From DASYTH01 sp035762905 (lineage in GTDB: Bacteria > Actinomycetota > Actinomycetes > Mycobacteriales > Pseudonocardiaceae), in contig NZ_DASUCC010000032.1 in assembly GCF_035762905.1 (NCBI RefSeq), positions 10,776-74,775 on the forward strand: DNA of 64,000 nucleotides. Direction: 5' to 3'. The translations under genes were made by a program, and so were the position numbers. Positions 29,837 through 39,128 of this stretch are shown piece after piece; within the stretch, counting starts at the first letter, position 1, and the number at the start of each line of letters is the position of its first letter. The notes beneath the pieces are model-generated. The model searched no databases and had not been told where the DNA came from. It was given only the letters and a program-made list of their open reading frames with translations.

Positions 29837-31318
29837 ATGACCGCCGAGAATGGATCCGGTAAAGAAAACCCGGACAAGCCTGAGCCCAGCGACGATCTGG
29901 TCTCCAGCTCGCACACGCTGACCATCAGGCGGAGCAAGCTGAACTACACCGCTACGACCGGGCGGATCGTGCTGCGGCAGGAGGTGCTCACGAACGGGAC
30001 GTTCGACGGGCACCTGCCCAAGGCCGAGGTGTTCCTGACCGCGTACACGCTGGACGGGGCGAACCCGCTCACCCGCCCGGTCACGTTCGCGTTCAACGGC
30101 GGGCCCGGGTCGTCGAGCGTGTGGCTGCATCTGGGACTGCTGGGGCCGCGCCGGGTGCTCTCCGGTGACGTCGGCAGCCTCACCCCGCCGCCGTACCAGT
30201 TGGTCGACAACACCGAGACACTGCTACAGCACAGCGATCTGGTGTTCATCGACCCGGTGTCGACCGGGTACTCGCGGGCCGCGGTAGGCGAAAAACCCGC
30301 CGAGTACCACGGATTCCAGGCCGACATCGAGTCGGTCGGCGAGGTGATCCGGTTGTGGACCTCGCGCAACGGCCGGTGGATGTCACCGAAGTTCCTGGCC
30401 GGCGAGTCCTACGGCACCACCCGGGCCGGCGGGCTGGCCCTGCACCTGCAGAACCGGTACGGCTTGTACCTCAACGGCCTGATGCTGATCTCCTCGGCGC
30501 TGGACTTCAGCGTGCTGGACTTCTCCGACGGCAACGACCTGCCCTTCGTCGTGTTCCTGCCGACCTACGCGGCCATCGCGCACTACCACGGTTTCCATGG
30601 CGACCGTCCGCTGCGCGAGGTGCTGACCGAGGCCGAGGAGTTCGTCGCCGCCGACTACCCGGTGGCGCTGTCCCGCGGCAGCCGACTGTCCACACCGGAA
30701 CGTCGGGCCACCGCGGCCAGGATCGCCGCCCTGACCGGGCTTTCCGAGGACTACGTGTTCCGGGCGAACCTGCGGGTCGAGCACATCCGGTTCTACACCG
30801 AACTGTTGCGCGAGCGTGGCCAGGTCGTCGGACGGCTGGACGGCCGGTTCACCGGCTGGGACCCGGACGGCGCGCGCGAGCGGTGGGTGGACGACCCGAC
30901 CAACATCGCGATCATGGGCGCCTACACCGCCGCGCTCAACCACTACCTGCACGCGGAGCTGAACTACACCAACGACCTGCCGTACGAGATCCTCAGCATC
31001 GGGGTCAACTCGTCCTGGTCGTACAAGGAGTTCGAGAACGCGCACGTAACCGTGGCGGACAAGCTCGCCACCGCCATGCGGGCCAACCCGCACCTGCGGC
31101 TGCACGTCGCGTCCGGCTACCACGACGGCGCGACCCCGTACTACGCCAGCGACCACGTGCTGGCCCATCTGTCCATTCCGGACGAGCTGCGGGACAACAT
31201 CGAGACCTGCTACTACGAGGCCGGGCACATGATGTACGTGCACGAGCCGAGCCGGCTGCAGCAGGCCAAGGACCTGGCCGGGTTCATCGCGCGGGCGTTG
31301 CGCACCAAGGACAAGTGA
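29837..31318 (+). CDS. S10 family serine carboxypeptidase-like protein
   Basis: 493 residues with NGGPGSSS (residues 88-95), nucleophile GESYG with Ser about 191, and catalytic His in YEAGHMMYVHEPS (about 464). S10 enzymes trim C-terminal residues from peptides. No signal peptide is visible, so it is probably cytosolic, where it could process peptides brought in by the nearby Dpp system. The ATG lies 7 bases after a TAGGGT box, consistent with a leaderless transcript; the long upstream in-frame region overlaps udgB and is a shadow. Confidence 0.9.
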   Translation: MTAENGSGKENPDKPEPSDDLVSSSHTLTIRRSKLNYTATTGRIVLRQEVLTNGTFDGHLPKAEVFLTAYTLDGANPLTRPVTFAFNGGPGSSSVWLHLGLLGPRRVLSGDVGSLTPPPYQLVDNTETLLQHSDLVFIDPVSTGYSRAAVGEKPAEYHGFQADIESVGEVIRLWTSRNGRWMSPKFLAGESYGTTRAGGLALHLQNRYGLYLNGLMLISSALDFSVLDFSDGNDLPFVVFLPTYAAIAHYHGFHGDRPLREVLTEAEEFVAADYPVALSRGSRLSTPERRATAARIAALTGLSEDYVFRANLRVEHIRFYTELLRERGQVVGRLDGRFTGWDPDGARERWVDDPTNIAIMGAYTAALNHYLHAELNYTNDLPYEILSIGVNSSWSYKEFENAHVTVADKLATAMRANPHLRLHVASGYHDGATPYYASDHVLAHLSIPDELRDNIETCYYEAGHMMYVHEPSRLQQAKDLAGFIARALRTKDK

Positions 31319-31323
31319 ACAAA

Positions 31324-31362
31324 ACGATGGCCGCCGGTCCCGAAGGGATCGGCGGCCATCGT
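31324..31362. terminator. Bidirectional terminator between S10 and S8 peptidase genes
   Basis: A perfect 13-base stem (31324-31336 with 31350-31362) around a 13-base loop, placed 5 bases after the S10 stop and 15 bases after the convergent S8 stop. Short A-rich flank on the left (AAAA) gives a T run on the minus-strand transcript. Confidence 0.8.
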
Positions 31363-31377
31363 CAATGAATCAGCGGA

Positions 31378-33099
31378 TCACAGGAACGGGCGGCCGCGGG
31401 TGACGGCGGCCCAGGCGTCCACGGAACCGTGCCCGTAGAAGCCGTTGAACTGCAGGTTGCCGGTGCAGGTGGCGGTGAAGCTGGCGTCGCGACCCTCGTC
31501 CAGGTAGTCGATGGTCGGCGGCACCGGGCACGGGATCTTGAAGGCGGTGCCCTCGAGCACCGACTGCACCGCGTCCGGGTTCATGCTCGCGTTGCCACGC
31601 TGGAACCTGCCGTACTGGCTGACGATCAGCGAGGCGACACCGGCGGCGTGCGGCGAGGCCATCGAGGTGCCCTGCAGGTACTGGTAGTAGCCGCAGGTGC
31701 CGTCGGACTTGCACGCCCGCTGCACACCCAGCGCCACACCCTGCGGGGTGATGTTGCCGGCCTCGTCGATGTTGCCCTCCTCGACACCCACATGCCGCGG
31801 GTAGGCCGAGAGGATCAGGTTCTCGTTCGTGCGGAACTGCGGAGTGCCGAAGTAGTCACGGAACCAGCCACCGGGGGCGGAAACCGAGATCTGCTCGACG
31901 CCGTAGTTGGAGTAGTCGGCCTTGGTCCGGGACGGGCCGTAGGACAGCACGCCGATCACGTGCGGGCCCTCGGTCGGCAACGACAGGCAGGTGGCGTTGT
32001 CGATGGTCCGCGGGTGCTCGGTGCCGACCGGGTAGTCCGGGCTGATCGTGTCGGGCTGCGGGTTGCCGAGGTCGGTGTGCTGGTTGCCCAGCGCGGCGAC
32101 CTGGGTGACGCCCCTGCGGTGCGCGTAGTTCAGCGCCCGGGTCATCGCCCGGGTGATCAGCCGCTGCTCGGCCTGCTGCTCCGGCGTGTCGGCCGGGTTG
32201 TTCTGGCAGTTGTACAGCCACGGGTCGACGAAGAACGACATGTTGACCACGTCGATCCCGGCGTCGCCGGCATAGGTCAGCGCGTCGACGGTGGGCTGCA
32301 GGAAGAAGAATCCGGAGTCCTGGCCGGCCCGGATGTTCACCAGGGAAACGCCGGGCGCGACACCGGAGATGCCGAACCCGTCTGCGGCGGCGGCGATGGT
32401 GCCGGCAACGTGCGTGCCGTGCGCGCCGTCGTCCCAGTCGGCCGGGTCCACACAGCCACGGAACTCACACGGGCCGTCGACGACCTGGCCGAGCTCGTCG
32501 AACGGGATGTCCTGAGTGAAGTTGCGGGACAGCGCGCGGTCGAAGTTCGGCGCGATGTCCGGGTGGTTGCCGTCGATGCCGGTGTCGATCACGCCGACCT
32601 TGACCCGCCGGTCGCCCGGTTGCTTGGTACGGGCCAGATCCGAGCGCACCGAGGTCAGGCCCCAGAGCAGATTGTCGAGCGGGTCCATGCCGGCCGCGGC
32701 CCGCTGCGCCTTCTTGGCGGCCCCGGCGGCGCCGCTCTTGTTCTCCTTCTCCACCTCGGTGCGTGGTGCCTGCCGCAGCGCAGGCGCCCGGCCGATCACC
32801 TTGGCCTTGGCGGCGACCTCCACCGCGGGCGCGGTGGCAAGCCTTGCGGTGAAACCGTTCTCCGGCGCCTTCACGGTGAGCAGACCCGCCGCGCGGTTGG
32901 TCTTCACCACGGTGCCGCCCGAAGCCTTGACGGCGGCCACAGCCGCGTCCACCCCTCCGGACTCGGTGGCCAGTACGTTGTACTCCACCGTCTTGCCCGA
33001 TAACGCCGGCTGCGCGGTGGCGCCCGGCGCAGCGGCGATAACCAGCCCGAAGACCAACGGTGTGGTCATCAGCGCCAGTACCGTCTTCCGTCGCTTCAC
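31378..33099 (-). CDS. Secreted subtilisin-like S8 peptidase
   Basis: 573 residues. Signal peptide RRKTVLALMTTPLVFGLVIA (in part) ending near ATAQ at residue 30, a propeptide-like region to about residue 130, then the catalytic triad Asp172 (VIDTGID), His227 (HGTHVAG) and Ser479 (GTSMASPH), with oxyanion Asn about 339. Paired cysteines in inserts (CEFRGC, CKSDGTC) suit an extracellular enzyme. GTG start with GAGGAGAG upstream. Same direction as the peptide transporter upstream, so released peptides could feed it; the coupling is an inference. Confidence 0.92.
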   Translation of the reverse strand: MKRRKTVLALMTTPLVFGLVIAAAPGATAQPALSGKTVEYNVLATESGGVDAAVAAVKASGGTVVKTNRAAGLLTVKAPENGFTARLATAPAVEVAAKAKVIGRAPALRQAPRTEVEKENKSGAAGAAKKAQRAAAGMDPLDNLLWGLTSVRSDLARTKQPGDRRVKVGVIDTGIDGNHPDIAPNFDRALSRNFTQDIPFDELGQVVDGPCEFRGCVDPADWDDGAHGTHVAGTIAAAADGFGISGVAPGVSLVNIRAGQDSGFFFLQPTVDALTYAGDAGIDVVNMSFFVDPWLYNCQNNPADTPEQQAEQRLITRAMTRALNYAHRRGVTQVAALGNQHTDLGNPQPDTISPDYPVGTEHPRTIDNATCLSLPTEGPHVIGVLSYGPSRTKADYSNYGVEQISVSAPGGWFRDYFGTPQFRTNENLILSAYPRHVGVEEGNIDEAGNITPQGVALGVQRACKSDGTCGYYQYLQGTSMASPHAAGVASLIVSQYGRFQRGNASMNPDAVQSVLEGTAFKIPCPVPPTIDYLDEGRDASFTATCTGNLQFNGFYGHGSVDAWAAVTRGRPFL

Positions 33100-33149
33100 G
33101 CGATCTCTCCTCGCTTTCTACTACCACTGCCCCAACTGTTGCCCCGACG

Positions 33150-34226
33150 TTAGGGCACGACTGAGCGTTCCTCGGCGTAATGACACGCGCTGGGATGATC
33201 GGCGACCCGGGTCACCAGCTCCGGCACCTCGTTGGCGCACCGCTCCGTGGCCTTCCAGCACCGGGTGCGGAACCGGCAGCCGGACGGCGGGTCGACCGGG
33301 CTCGGCACGTCGCCCTCCAGCCGGATCACCTGGCGCAGCCCGCGCACCGACGGGTCCGGCACCGGCACCGCGGACAGCAGCGCCTGGGTGTAGGGATGGG
33401 TCGGGTGCTCGTAGATCTGCTCCTCGGTGCCGATCTCGACGATCTTGCCGAGGTACATGACCGCCACCCGGTCGGACAGGTGCCGGACCACCGAAAGGTC
33501 GTGCGCGATGAACACGTACGAGAGGTGGAACTCGTCCTGCAGCTCGCCGAGCAGGTTCATCACCTGCGCCTGGATGGAGACGTCCAAGGCGGACACCGGC
33601 TCATCGCAGATGATCACCTTGGGCCGCAGGGCAAGCGCCCGGGCGATGCCGATGCGCTGCCGCTGTCCGCCGGAGAACTGGTGCGGATAGCGGTTGATGT
33701 GCTCGGGGTTGAGCCCGACCACGTCGAGCAGGTCGCGCACCTTCTCCCGGCGCGAGCGTTTGGGCGCCACCTCGGGGTGGATGTCGAACGGCTCGCCGAC
33801 GATGTCGCCGACGGTCATCCTCGGGTTCAGCGACGTGTACGGATCCTGGAGCACGATCTGGATGTTGCGGCGCAACCGGCGCAGCTCTCGGCCGCGCATC
33901 TTGAACATGTTCCGGCCCTCGAACGTGGCCGAGCCACCGGTCGGCGGCTCCAGCCGCATCAGCACCTGCGCCAGGGTGGACTTTCCGCAACCCGACTCGC
34001 CCACCACGCCGAGCGTCTCCCCGGCGCGCAGGTCGAACGAGACGCCGTCCACGGCGCGGACGAAACCGACGGTGCGCTTGAACAGCACGCCGACCCGGAC
34101 CGGGAAGTGCTTGACCAGATCGCGGACCTGAAGGATCGGTTCCCCGTCGGGCACCTCGCGGACTTGGTCGGCGCTCGACTCGCTCACGACCTCAGCCTCA
34201 CTGCTTTCGCTCGCAAGCTCGCTCAT
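33150..34226 (-). CDS. dppF: Dipeptide/oligopeptide ABC transporter ATP-binding protein
   Basis: 358 residues. Walker A GESGCGKS, signature FSGGQRQR, Walker B ICDEPVSALD, and the C-terminal oligopeptide-type extension PPSGCRFRTRCWKATERC. Second ATPase of the importer. Its first residues, MSELASESSEAEVVSES, look like another copy of the mini-ORF start (the 12-base word CGAGCTTGCGAG is present exactly), so the gene's present start was probably supplied by the repeat. The ATG overlaps the mini-ORF stop (ATGA). Confidence 0.9.
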   Translation of the reverse strand: MSELASESSEAEVVSESSADQVREVPDGEPILQVRDLVKHFPVRVGVLFKRTVGFVRAVDGVSFDLRAGETLGVVGESGCGKSTLAQVLMRLEPPTGGSATFEGRNMFKMRGRELRRLRRNIQIVLQDPYTSLNPRMTVGDIVGEPFDIHPEVAPKRSRREKVRDLLDVVGLNPEHINRYPHQFSGGQRQRIGIARALALRPKVIICDEPVSALDVSIQAQVMNLLGELQDEFHLSYVFIAHDLSVVRHLSDRVAVMYLGKIVEIGTEEQIYEHPTHPYTQALLSAVPVPDPSVRGLRQVIRLEGDVPSPVDPPSGCRFRTRCWKATERCANEVPELVTRVADHPSACHYAEERSVVP

Positions 34227-34324
34227 CGGTCCACCACCTCGCAAGCTCGGTGCTGTCCCGGCCCGCCGCATCGCAGGCTCGGCGGCGGTGCAGTGCTGAT
34301 GGATTCGCTCACAAGCTCGCTCAT
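34223..34324 (-). CDS. Coupled mini-ORF cassette, dpp copy (33-residue peptide)
   Basis: Frame of 34 codons between dppD and dppF. Its ATG overlaps the dppD stop (ATGA) and its TGA overlaps the dppF ATG (ATGA). The peptide begins MSELVSES, has TAPPPSLRC and ends HRACEVVDR. Against the nuo copy the changes include several synonymous ones (ACC/ACT, GCC/GCA, TTG/CTG) and one extra codon near the end, so the frame has been kept. Cys and His near the C-terminus are shared. Function unknown. Confidence 0.6.
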   Translation of the reverse strand: MSELVSESISTAPPPSLRCGGPGQHRACEVVDR

Positions 34325-35322
34325 CTGGCAACCACCTCCTCGGCGAAATGGCAGGCACTGGTCCGGCCGAGGCCCAACCGGTGCTGCGGCGGAACCTCGG
34401 ACCGGCAGACATCCTCCGCCCTCCTGCACCGCGGATGGAAGGGGCATCCGGAGGGTATCTTCAGCAGACTCGGCGGCAGACCCTTGATCGTGTTCAGCGT
34501 CTGGCCGCGCAGGTCCACCCGGGGCAGCGACTCCAGCAGCGCCTCGGTGTAGGGGTGGCCGGGTGCCCGGTACAGCTCCGGCGCGTCGGACTGCTCCACG
34601 ATCCGGCCCGCGTACATCACCGCGATCCGGTCCGCCACTTCGGCGACCACGCCGAGGTCGTGGGTGATCAGGATCAGGCCCATCCGCCGCTCCGCCTGGA
34701 TCTCGGCCAGCAGGTCCATGATCTGGGCCTGCACGGTCACGTCCAGCGCGGTGGTCGGTTCGTCGGCGATCAGCATCTCCGGGTCGAGAGCCAGCGACAT
34801 CGCGATCATCGCGCGCTGCCGCATGCCGCCGGAGAACTCGTGCGGGTACTGCCGCACCCGCCGGGCGGCGTTGGGAATCCGGACCAGGTCAAGCAGTTCG
34901 ACCGCCCGCTTGCGGGCCGCCTGCCGGCTCACGCCCAGCCGGATCCGCAGTTGCTCCTCGATCTGGTATCCCACGGTGAAAACCGGGTTGAGCGCCGACA
35001 ACGCGTCCTGGAAGATCATCGCGATGCCCTCGCCACGAACCTCGCGCCGGCGATCGTCGGACGCCTTCAGCAGATCCTCGCCGTGATACTTGATCGAGCC
35101 GCCGGTGACCGCCGCGGGCGGTATGTCCAGGATGCCCATGATGGTCTGCGCGGTGACGCTCTTGCCGGAGCCGGACTCACCGAGCACCGCAAGGGTTTCC
35201 CCGGCGTTGACGTGATAGCTCACGCCGTTGAGGACCTTGGCCACACCGTCCCGGGTGCGGAACTCCACGAACAGGTCCTTGACTTCGAGCAGTGGCGCGC
35301 TGTTGTCGTCCACTGTGGTCAT
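34321..35322 (-). CDS. dppD: Dipeptide/oligopeptide ABC transporter ATP-binding protein
   Basis: 333 residues. Walker A GESGSGKS, signature FSGGMRQR, Walker B IADEPTTALD, C-terminal PSGCPFHPRCRRAEDVC. First ATPase of the heterodimeric nucleotide-binding pair that drives peptide import. It starts 3 bases after the dppC stop and ends by overlapping the mini-ORF. Confidence 0.92.
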   Translation of the reverse strand: MTTVDDNSAPLLEVKDLFVEFRTRDGVAKVLNGVSYHVNAGETLAVLGESGSGKSVTAQTIMGILDIPPAAVTGGSIKYHGEDLLKASDDRRREVRGEGIAMIFQDALSALNPVFTVGYQIEEQLRIRLGVSRQAARKRAVELLDLVRIPNAARRVRQYPHEFSGGMRQRAMIAMSLALDPEMLIADEPTTALDVTVQAQIMDLLAEIQAERRMGLILITHDLGVVAEVADRIAVMYAGRIVEQSDAPELYRAPGHPYTEALLESLPRVDLRGQTLNTIKGLPPSLLKIPSGCPFHPRCRRAEDVCRSEVPPQHRLGLGRTSACHFAEEVVAR

Positions 35323-35325
35323 CTG

Positions 35326-36288
35326 CTACCTCAGCTTGGGGTCGAGGGCGTCGCGCACCGCGTCGCCGAGCATCACGAAGGACAACACGGTCAGCACCAG
35401 CGCACCGGCCGGGAAGAACAGCAGGTGCGGCGCGACCCTGATGTAGTTGCGTGCGTCGGCGATCATCACGCCCCACGACACGGCCGGGGCGCGCAACCCG
35501 ATGCCAAGGAACGACAGCGTTGCCTCAACGCCGATGAACGCGCCGAGCGCGATCGTGGCGTACACCAGCACCGGTGCCAGGCAGTTGGGCAGCATGTGCC
35601 GGCGGAGCACCCGGCTGGTGCGGGCGCCGAGCGCCCGGGCCGCCCGCACGTAGTCCTGCTGCTTGGCGGTGATCGCCGCCGACCGCATGATCCGCATGGC
35701 CACCGGCCAGGACAGCAGCCCGATGGAGAGCACGACGGCACCGACGATGGCCGGGGCGCTGTTGACGTTCGCCGACCGGAACGCGCTCAGGATGACGATC
35801 GCGCCGAGCACGAACGGCAGTCCGAAGAACACGTCGGCGATCCGGGACAGCAGGCCGTCCAGCCAGCCGCCGAGATAGCCGCCCAGGATGCCGAGGACGC
35901 CACCGAGCAGCACGGTGAGCAGGCTGGCCAGCACGCCGACCATGATCGACCAGCGGGCGCCGTAGATCACCCGGGCGTACACGTCGCGACCCTGGACGTC
36001 ATAACCGAACCAGGCCTCCGCGGACGGCGCCTGCCGGCTGCGGGACAGGTCGGTCGCGTTCGGGTCGACCGAGGTGAACAGGCCGGGGAACAGCGCCATC
36101 GTCAGGAAGAACACGATCAGCACGAGGGAAAGGATGAACAGTGGCCGGCGGCGCAGGTCGTGCCACGCGTCCGACCACAGGCTGCGCGGCTTGCCAGGCT
36201 TGGTCTCCACCTGCTCCGCGGCCGTCACGAAGGTGTCGACGTTCTCCGTGACGGCCGAGCCGGTAGCCGCTGTGGTGGGGTCAGTCAT
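35326..36288 (-). CDS. dppC: Dipeptide/oligopeptide ABC transporter permease (DppC-type)
   Basis: 320 residues. An N-terminal cytoplasmic segment of about 45 residues, then six membrane helices with a large loop after the first (GYDVQGRDVYARVIYGARWS, a DppC/OppC family motif). The coupling region is RAARALGARTSRVLRRHMLPN. Its start overlaps the dppB stop by 8 bases (ATGACTGA). Membrane half of the importer. Confidence 0.92.
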   Translation of the reverse strand: MTDPTTAATGSAVTENVDTFVTAAEQVETKPGKPRSLWSDAWHDLRRRPLFILSLVLIVFFLTMALFPGLFTSVDPNATDLSRSRQAPSAEAWFGYDVQGRDVYARVIYGARWSIMVGVLASLLTVLLGGVLGILGGYLGGWLDGLLSRIADVFFGLPFVLGAIVILSAFRSANVNSAPAIVGAVVLSIGLLSWPVAMRIMRSAAITAKQQDYVRAARALGARTSRVLRRHMLPNCLAPVLVYATIALGAFIGVEATLSFLGIGLRAPAVSWGVMIADARNYIRVAPHLLFFPAGALVLTVLSFVMLGDAVRDALDPKLR

Positions 36289-37210
36289 ATCGGATCCTCG
36301 GGTCGAGTACGGCGTAGAGCAGGTCGATCGCCAGGTTCACCAACAGGAACACGATCACCAGCAACACCACCACGCCGGTGACGATGAACCCCTCCTTGGA
36401 CAGGATGGCGTCGTAGACCAGGCCGCCAACGCCCTTGATGTTGAAGATGCCCTCGGTGACGATCGCACCGCCCATCAGGCCGCCGAGATCGGTGCCCAGG
36501 AAGGTGAGTACCGGGATCATCGAGTTGCGCATCAGGTGCACCCCGACGACCCGCCGCTTCGGCTGGCCCTTGGCCAGCGCCGTGCGCACGTAGTCGGCCC
36601 GCTTGTTCTCCGAGATCGACGTTCTGGTCAGTCGGGACACGTAGGCCATCGAGATGCTGCCCAGCACGAAGCCCGGCACGAGCAGCTCGTGCCAGTTCGC
36701 CTGGTCGGACACCGTGGGTGGGAAGAACTCCCATTCCCCGGCCAGCAGCACCTGCTGGAGCAGGAAGCCGGTGACGAACGTGGGCAGCGAGATCAGGAAC
36801 AGCGTGGACACCAGCACCAGGTTGTCCAGGTAGCCGCGACCGCGCAGGCCGGTGAGCACGCCCGCGGTGATCCCGATGATCGCCTCGATGGCCACGGCCA
36901 CGATGGCCAGCCGCACCGAGACCGGGAACCGCAGCGCGATCAGCTCCCCGACCGACTGGCCGGAGAACGTCTGGCCGAAGTCACCCTGCAGCAGCGCGCC
37001 CATGTACTTCGCGTACTGCACGAAGATGTTGTCGTCGAGGTTGTACTTCTCGGTCATGGTCGCGACGAACGCGTCCGGACACTTCCGGTCCCCGCACAGT
37101 CCGGCGAACGGGTCGCCGGGCACCGACCAGACCAGCACGTAGATCAGGAACGTCGTTCCGATGAACACCGGTATCAGCTGGAGCAACCGGCGCAGGATGT
37201 ATCTCCCCAT
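36281..37210 (-). CDS. dppB: Dipeptide/oligopeptide ABC transporter permease (DppB-type)
   Basis: 309 residues. Starts with the family motif MGRYILRRLLQLIPVFIG, followed by a periplasmic-side loop and five more helices; the coupling motif is YVRTALAKGQPKRRVVGVHL. A Cys pair in the first loop (GLCGDRKCPDAF) is a lineage-specific insert. It follows the binding protein gene by 83 bases, in the same direction. Confidence 0.92.
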   Translation of the reverse strand: MGRYILRRLLQLIPVFIGTTFLIYVLVWSVPGDPFAGLCGDRKCPDAFVATMTEKYNLDDNIFVQYAKYMGALLQGDFGQTFSGQSVGELIALRFPVSVRLAIVAVAIEAIIGITAGVLTGLRGRGYLDNLVLVSTLFLISLPTFVTGFLLQQVLLAGEWEFFPPTVSDQANWHELLVPGFVLGSISMAYVSRLTRTSISENKRADYVRTALAKGQPKRRVVGVHLMRNSMIPVLTFLGTDLGGLMGGAIVTEGIFNIKGVGGLVYDAILSKEGFIVTGVVVLLVIVFLLVNLAIDLLYAVLDPRIRYD

Positions 37211-37293
37211 GGCCCCTCCTTATGGACAGGACGGGAACAGGCCGAGGGGGCTGGCCGCTCCGCGAACGGACGGCCAGCCCCACCCGGTCCTGC

Positions 37294-38952
37294 TCAGGCG
37301 ATCTCGACGAAGGAAAGGTCGAGTTCCCGCTTCGGGGTCATCCGAACGTTCTTCACCTTCGTGGAATGGCCCCACTGCGCCGAAGTGTTCCACAGCGGGA
37401 TGGCCGGCATGTCCTTGGCGATCATCTCTTCCGCTTCGTGGTACAGCTTGAACGCCTCTTCCTGGGACGTGGCCTTGTCGGCCTCGGCCAGCTTCGCGTC
37501 CACCGCCGGGTTGGTGTACAGGTTGTCGTTGGACGACGCACCCGTGCGGTACAGCGGGTTCAGGAAGTTCTCCACCAGCGGGTAGTCGGCCAGCCAGCCG
37601 GCCCGGTAGACCTGGGTCATCTCGTGGGCGTTGATCTTCCTGCGGATCTCACCGAAGGTCTGCACCGGCACGAACGTGCAGTCCAGGCCGAGGGTGTTCT
37701 TGATGTTGCCGCACGCGGCCTCGATCCACTCCTTGTGCCCGCCGTCGGCGTTGCTGGTGATCTCCAGCGGACCCTGGAAACCGGACTTGGCGAACAGCTC
37801 CTTGGCCTTCGTCGGGTCGAACTTGCAGAACTCACCGCAGGCACCGTCGGTCCAGCCCGGCAGCTTGGGCACGCCGTAGCCGTTCACCGGCACGCGGTTG
37901 CCTTCGAAGATCACCTTGGTGATCTCGTCCCGGTTGATGGCCATCGAGATGGCCTTGCGGAAGTCGGCGTTGCCGTACTTCGGGTCGTACAGCGGGAAGG
38001 CCAGCACCTGGATGGACAGGATCTCGGAGTTGCCGGAGCGACCCTTCAGGTCTTCCTTCCACACGTTGCCGGCAAGGCCGGACGGCGGGATCGTGTCCAG
38101 GAAGTCCAGCTGGTTGCCCTTCACCTGCGCGTACGCGGCGTCCACGCTCTCCGGGTAGGCGAACTTCACCATCTTGATCTTCGGCTTGTCCTCGCCGGCG
38201 TACTCCTCGAACCGCTCGACCTTGATCTCCTGCTTCGGCACCCGGGAAATGAACTTGAACGGCCCGTTGCCGATCGGCTTGGCCTCGAAGCCCGCCTTGT
38301 CACTGAAGAACAGGTCCGGCAGCGGCATGAAGGTGGTGTAGCCGACCTTGGTCGCGAAGATCGGGTGCGCCTCGGTGAACGTCACCTTGAAGGTCAGGTC
38401 GTCGACGACCTCGAGGCCGGACATCGTCTTGGCCGCGGGCTCGGGCGCCTGCTGCGGGCCGTCACCGTCCGGGTCCGCGGTGTTGACCTCCTCGAAGCCC
38501 TTGACCTGGGCGAAGAAGCTGGCACCCTGCTGGCCGTTCGGCGAGTACGCGGTGTAGTTCCACGCATCGACGTAGTTCTTCGCCTTGACGTCGGTGCCGT
38601 CGTGGAACTTCCAGCCCGACTTGAGCTTGAAAGTGATCGACTTGCCGTCCTGCGCGGTCTCGATGTTCTCGGCGTGCGCGTTCTTCGGCTCCCCGCTGAC
38701 CGGGTCGTACTTGACCAGGCCGGTGAACAGCGCGTCGATGACCTTGCTACCACCGGTTTCGGTGGTGTTACCCGGCACCAGCGGGTTCTCCGGATCGGTG
38801 CCGAAGACGGTGATCTCCGTGCTGTCGTTCTTAGCCTGCTGGTCGCTGTTGTTGCCGCCGCCGCTGTCGTCGCCACTGGTGCCGCAACCGGACAGCACGA
38901 GGGCGAGGGTGAGCGGACCAGCCGCCCTCGCTAACCAGCGTGACCTACGCAT
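37294..38952 (-). CDS. dppA: Peptide ABC transporter substrate-binding lipoprotein
   Basis: 552 residues, SBP family 5. Lipoprotein signal RRSRWLARAAGPLTLALVLS followed by GC as the lipidated Cys, then a Ser/Gly/Asn linker and the domain with TFKLKSGWKFHDGTDVKAKN, the family signature. It captures peptides outside the cell for the DppBCDF channel. The ATG chosen has GGGAGGAG upstream; an ATG 8 codons earlier precedes that ribosome site and is unlikely. First gene of the operon. Confidence 0.92.
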   Translation of the reverse strand: MRRSRWLARAAGPLTLALVLSGCGTSGDDSGGGNNSDQQAKNDSTEITVFGTDPENPLVPGNTTETGGSKVIDALFTGLVKYDPVSGEPKNAHAENIETAQDGKSITFKLKSGWKFHDGTDVKAKNYVDAWNYTAYSPNGQQGASFFAQVKGFEEVNTADPDGDGPQQAPEPAAKTMSGLEVVDDLTFKVTFTEAHPIFATKVGYTTFMPLPDLFFSDKAGFEAKPIGNGPFKFISRVPKQEIKVERFEEYAGEDKPKIKMVKFAYPESVDAAYAQVKGNQLDFLDTIPPSGLAGNVWKEDLKGRSGNSEILSIQVLAFPLYDPKYGNADFRKAISMAINRDEITKVIFEGNRVPVNGYGVPKLPGWTDGACGEFCKFDPTKAKELFAKSGFQGPLEITSNADGGHKEWIEAACGNIKNTLGLDCTFVPVQTFGEIRRKINAHEMTQVYRAGWLADYPLVENFLNPLYRTGASSNDNLYTNPAVDAKLAEADKATSQEEAFKLYHEAEEMIAKDMPAIPLWNTSAQWGHSTKVKNVRMTPKRELDLSFVEIA

Positions 38953-39128
38953 TGGACTCCTCCCAAAGCTATGCACGATGCCGGGCGAGTGTGCCCGGAA
39001 TGTGAGAGGAAGCTAAGCGCCTGATGAGTCGAACTCAGCAGCCTTGACATCACAAAGCCGTCACGATTGCACTTAATTGGTCCATCCGGGGGATATCGAG
39101 CTAGGTAATCATGGGGTACGCATACCCC

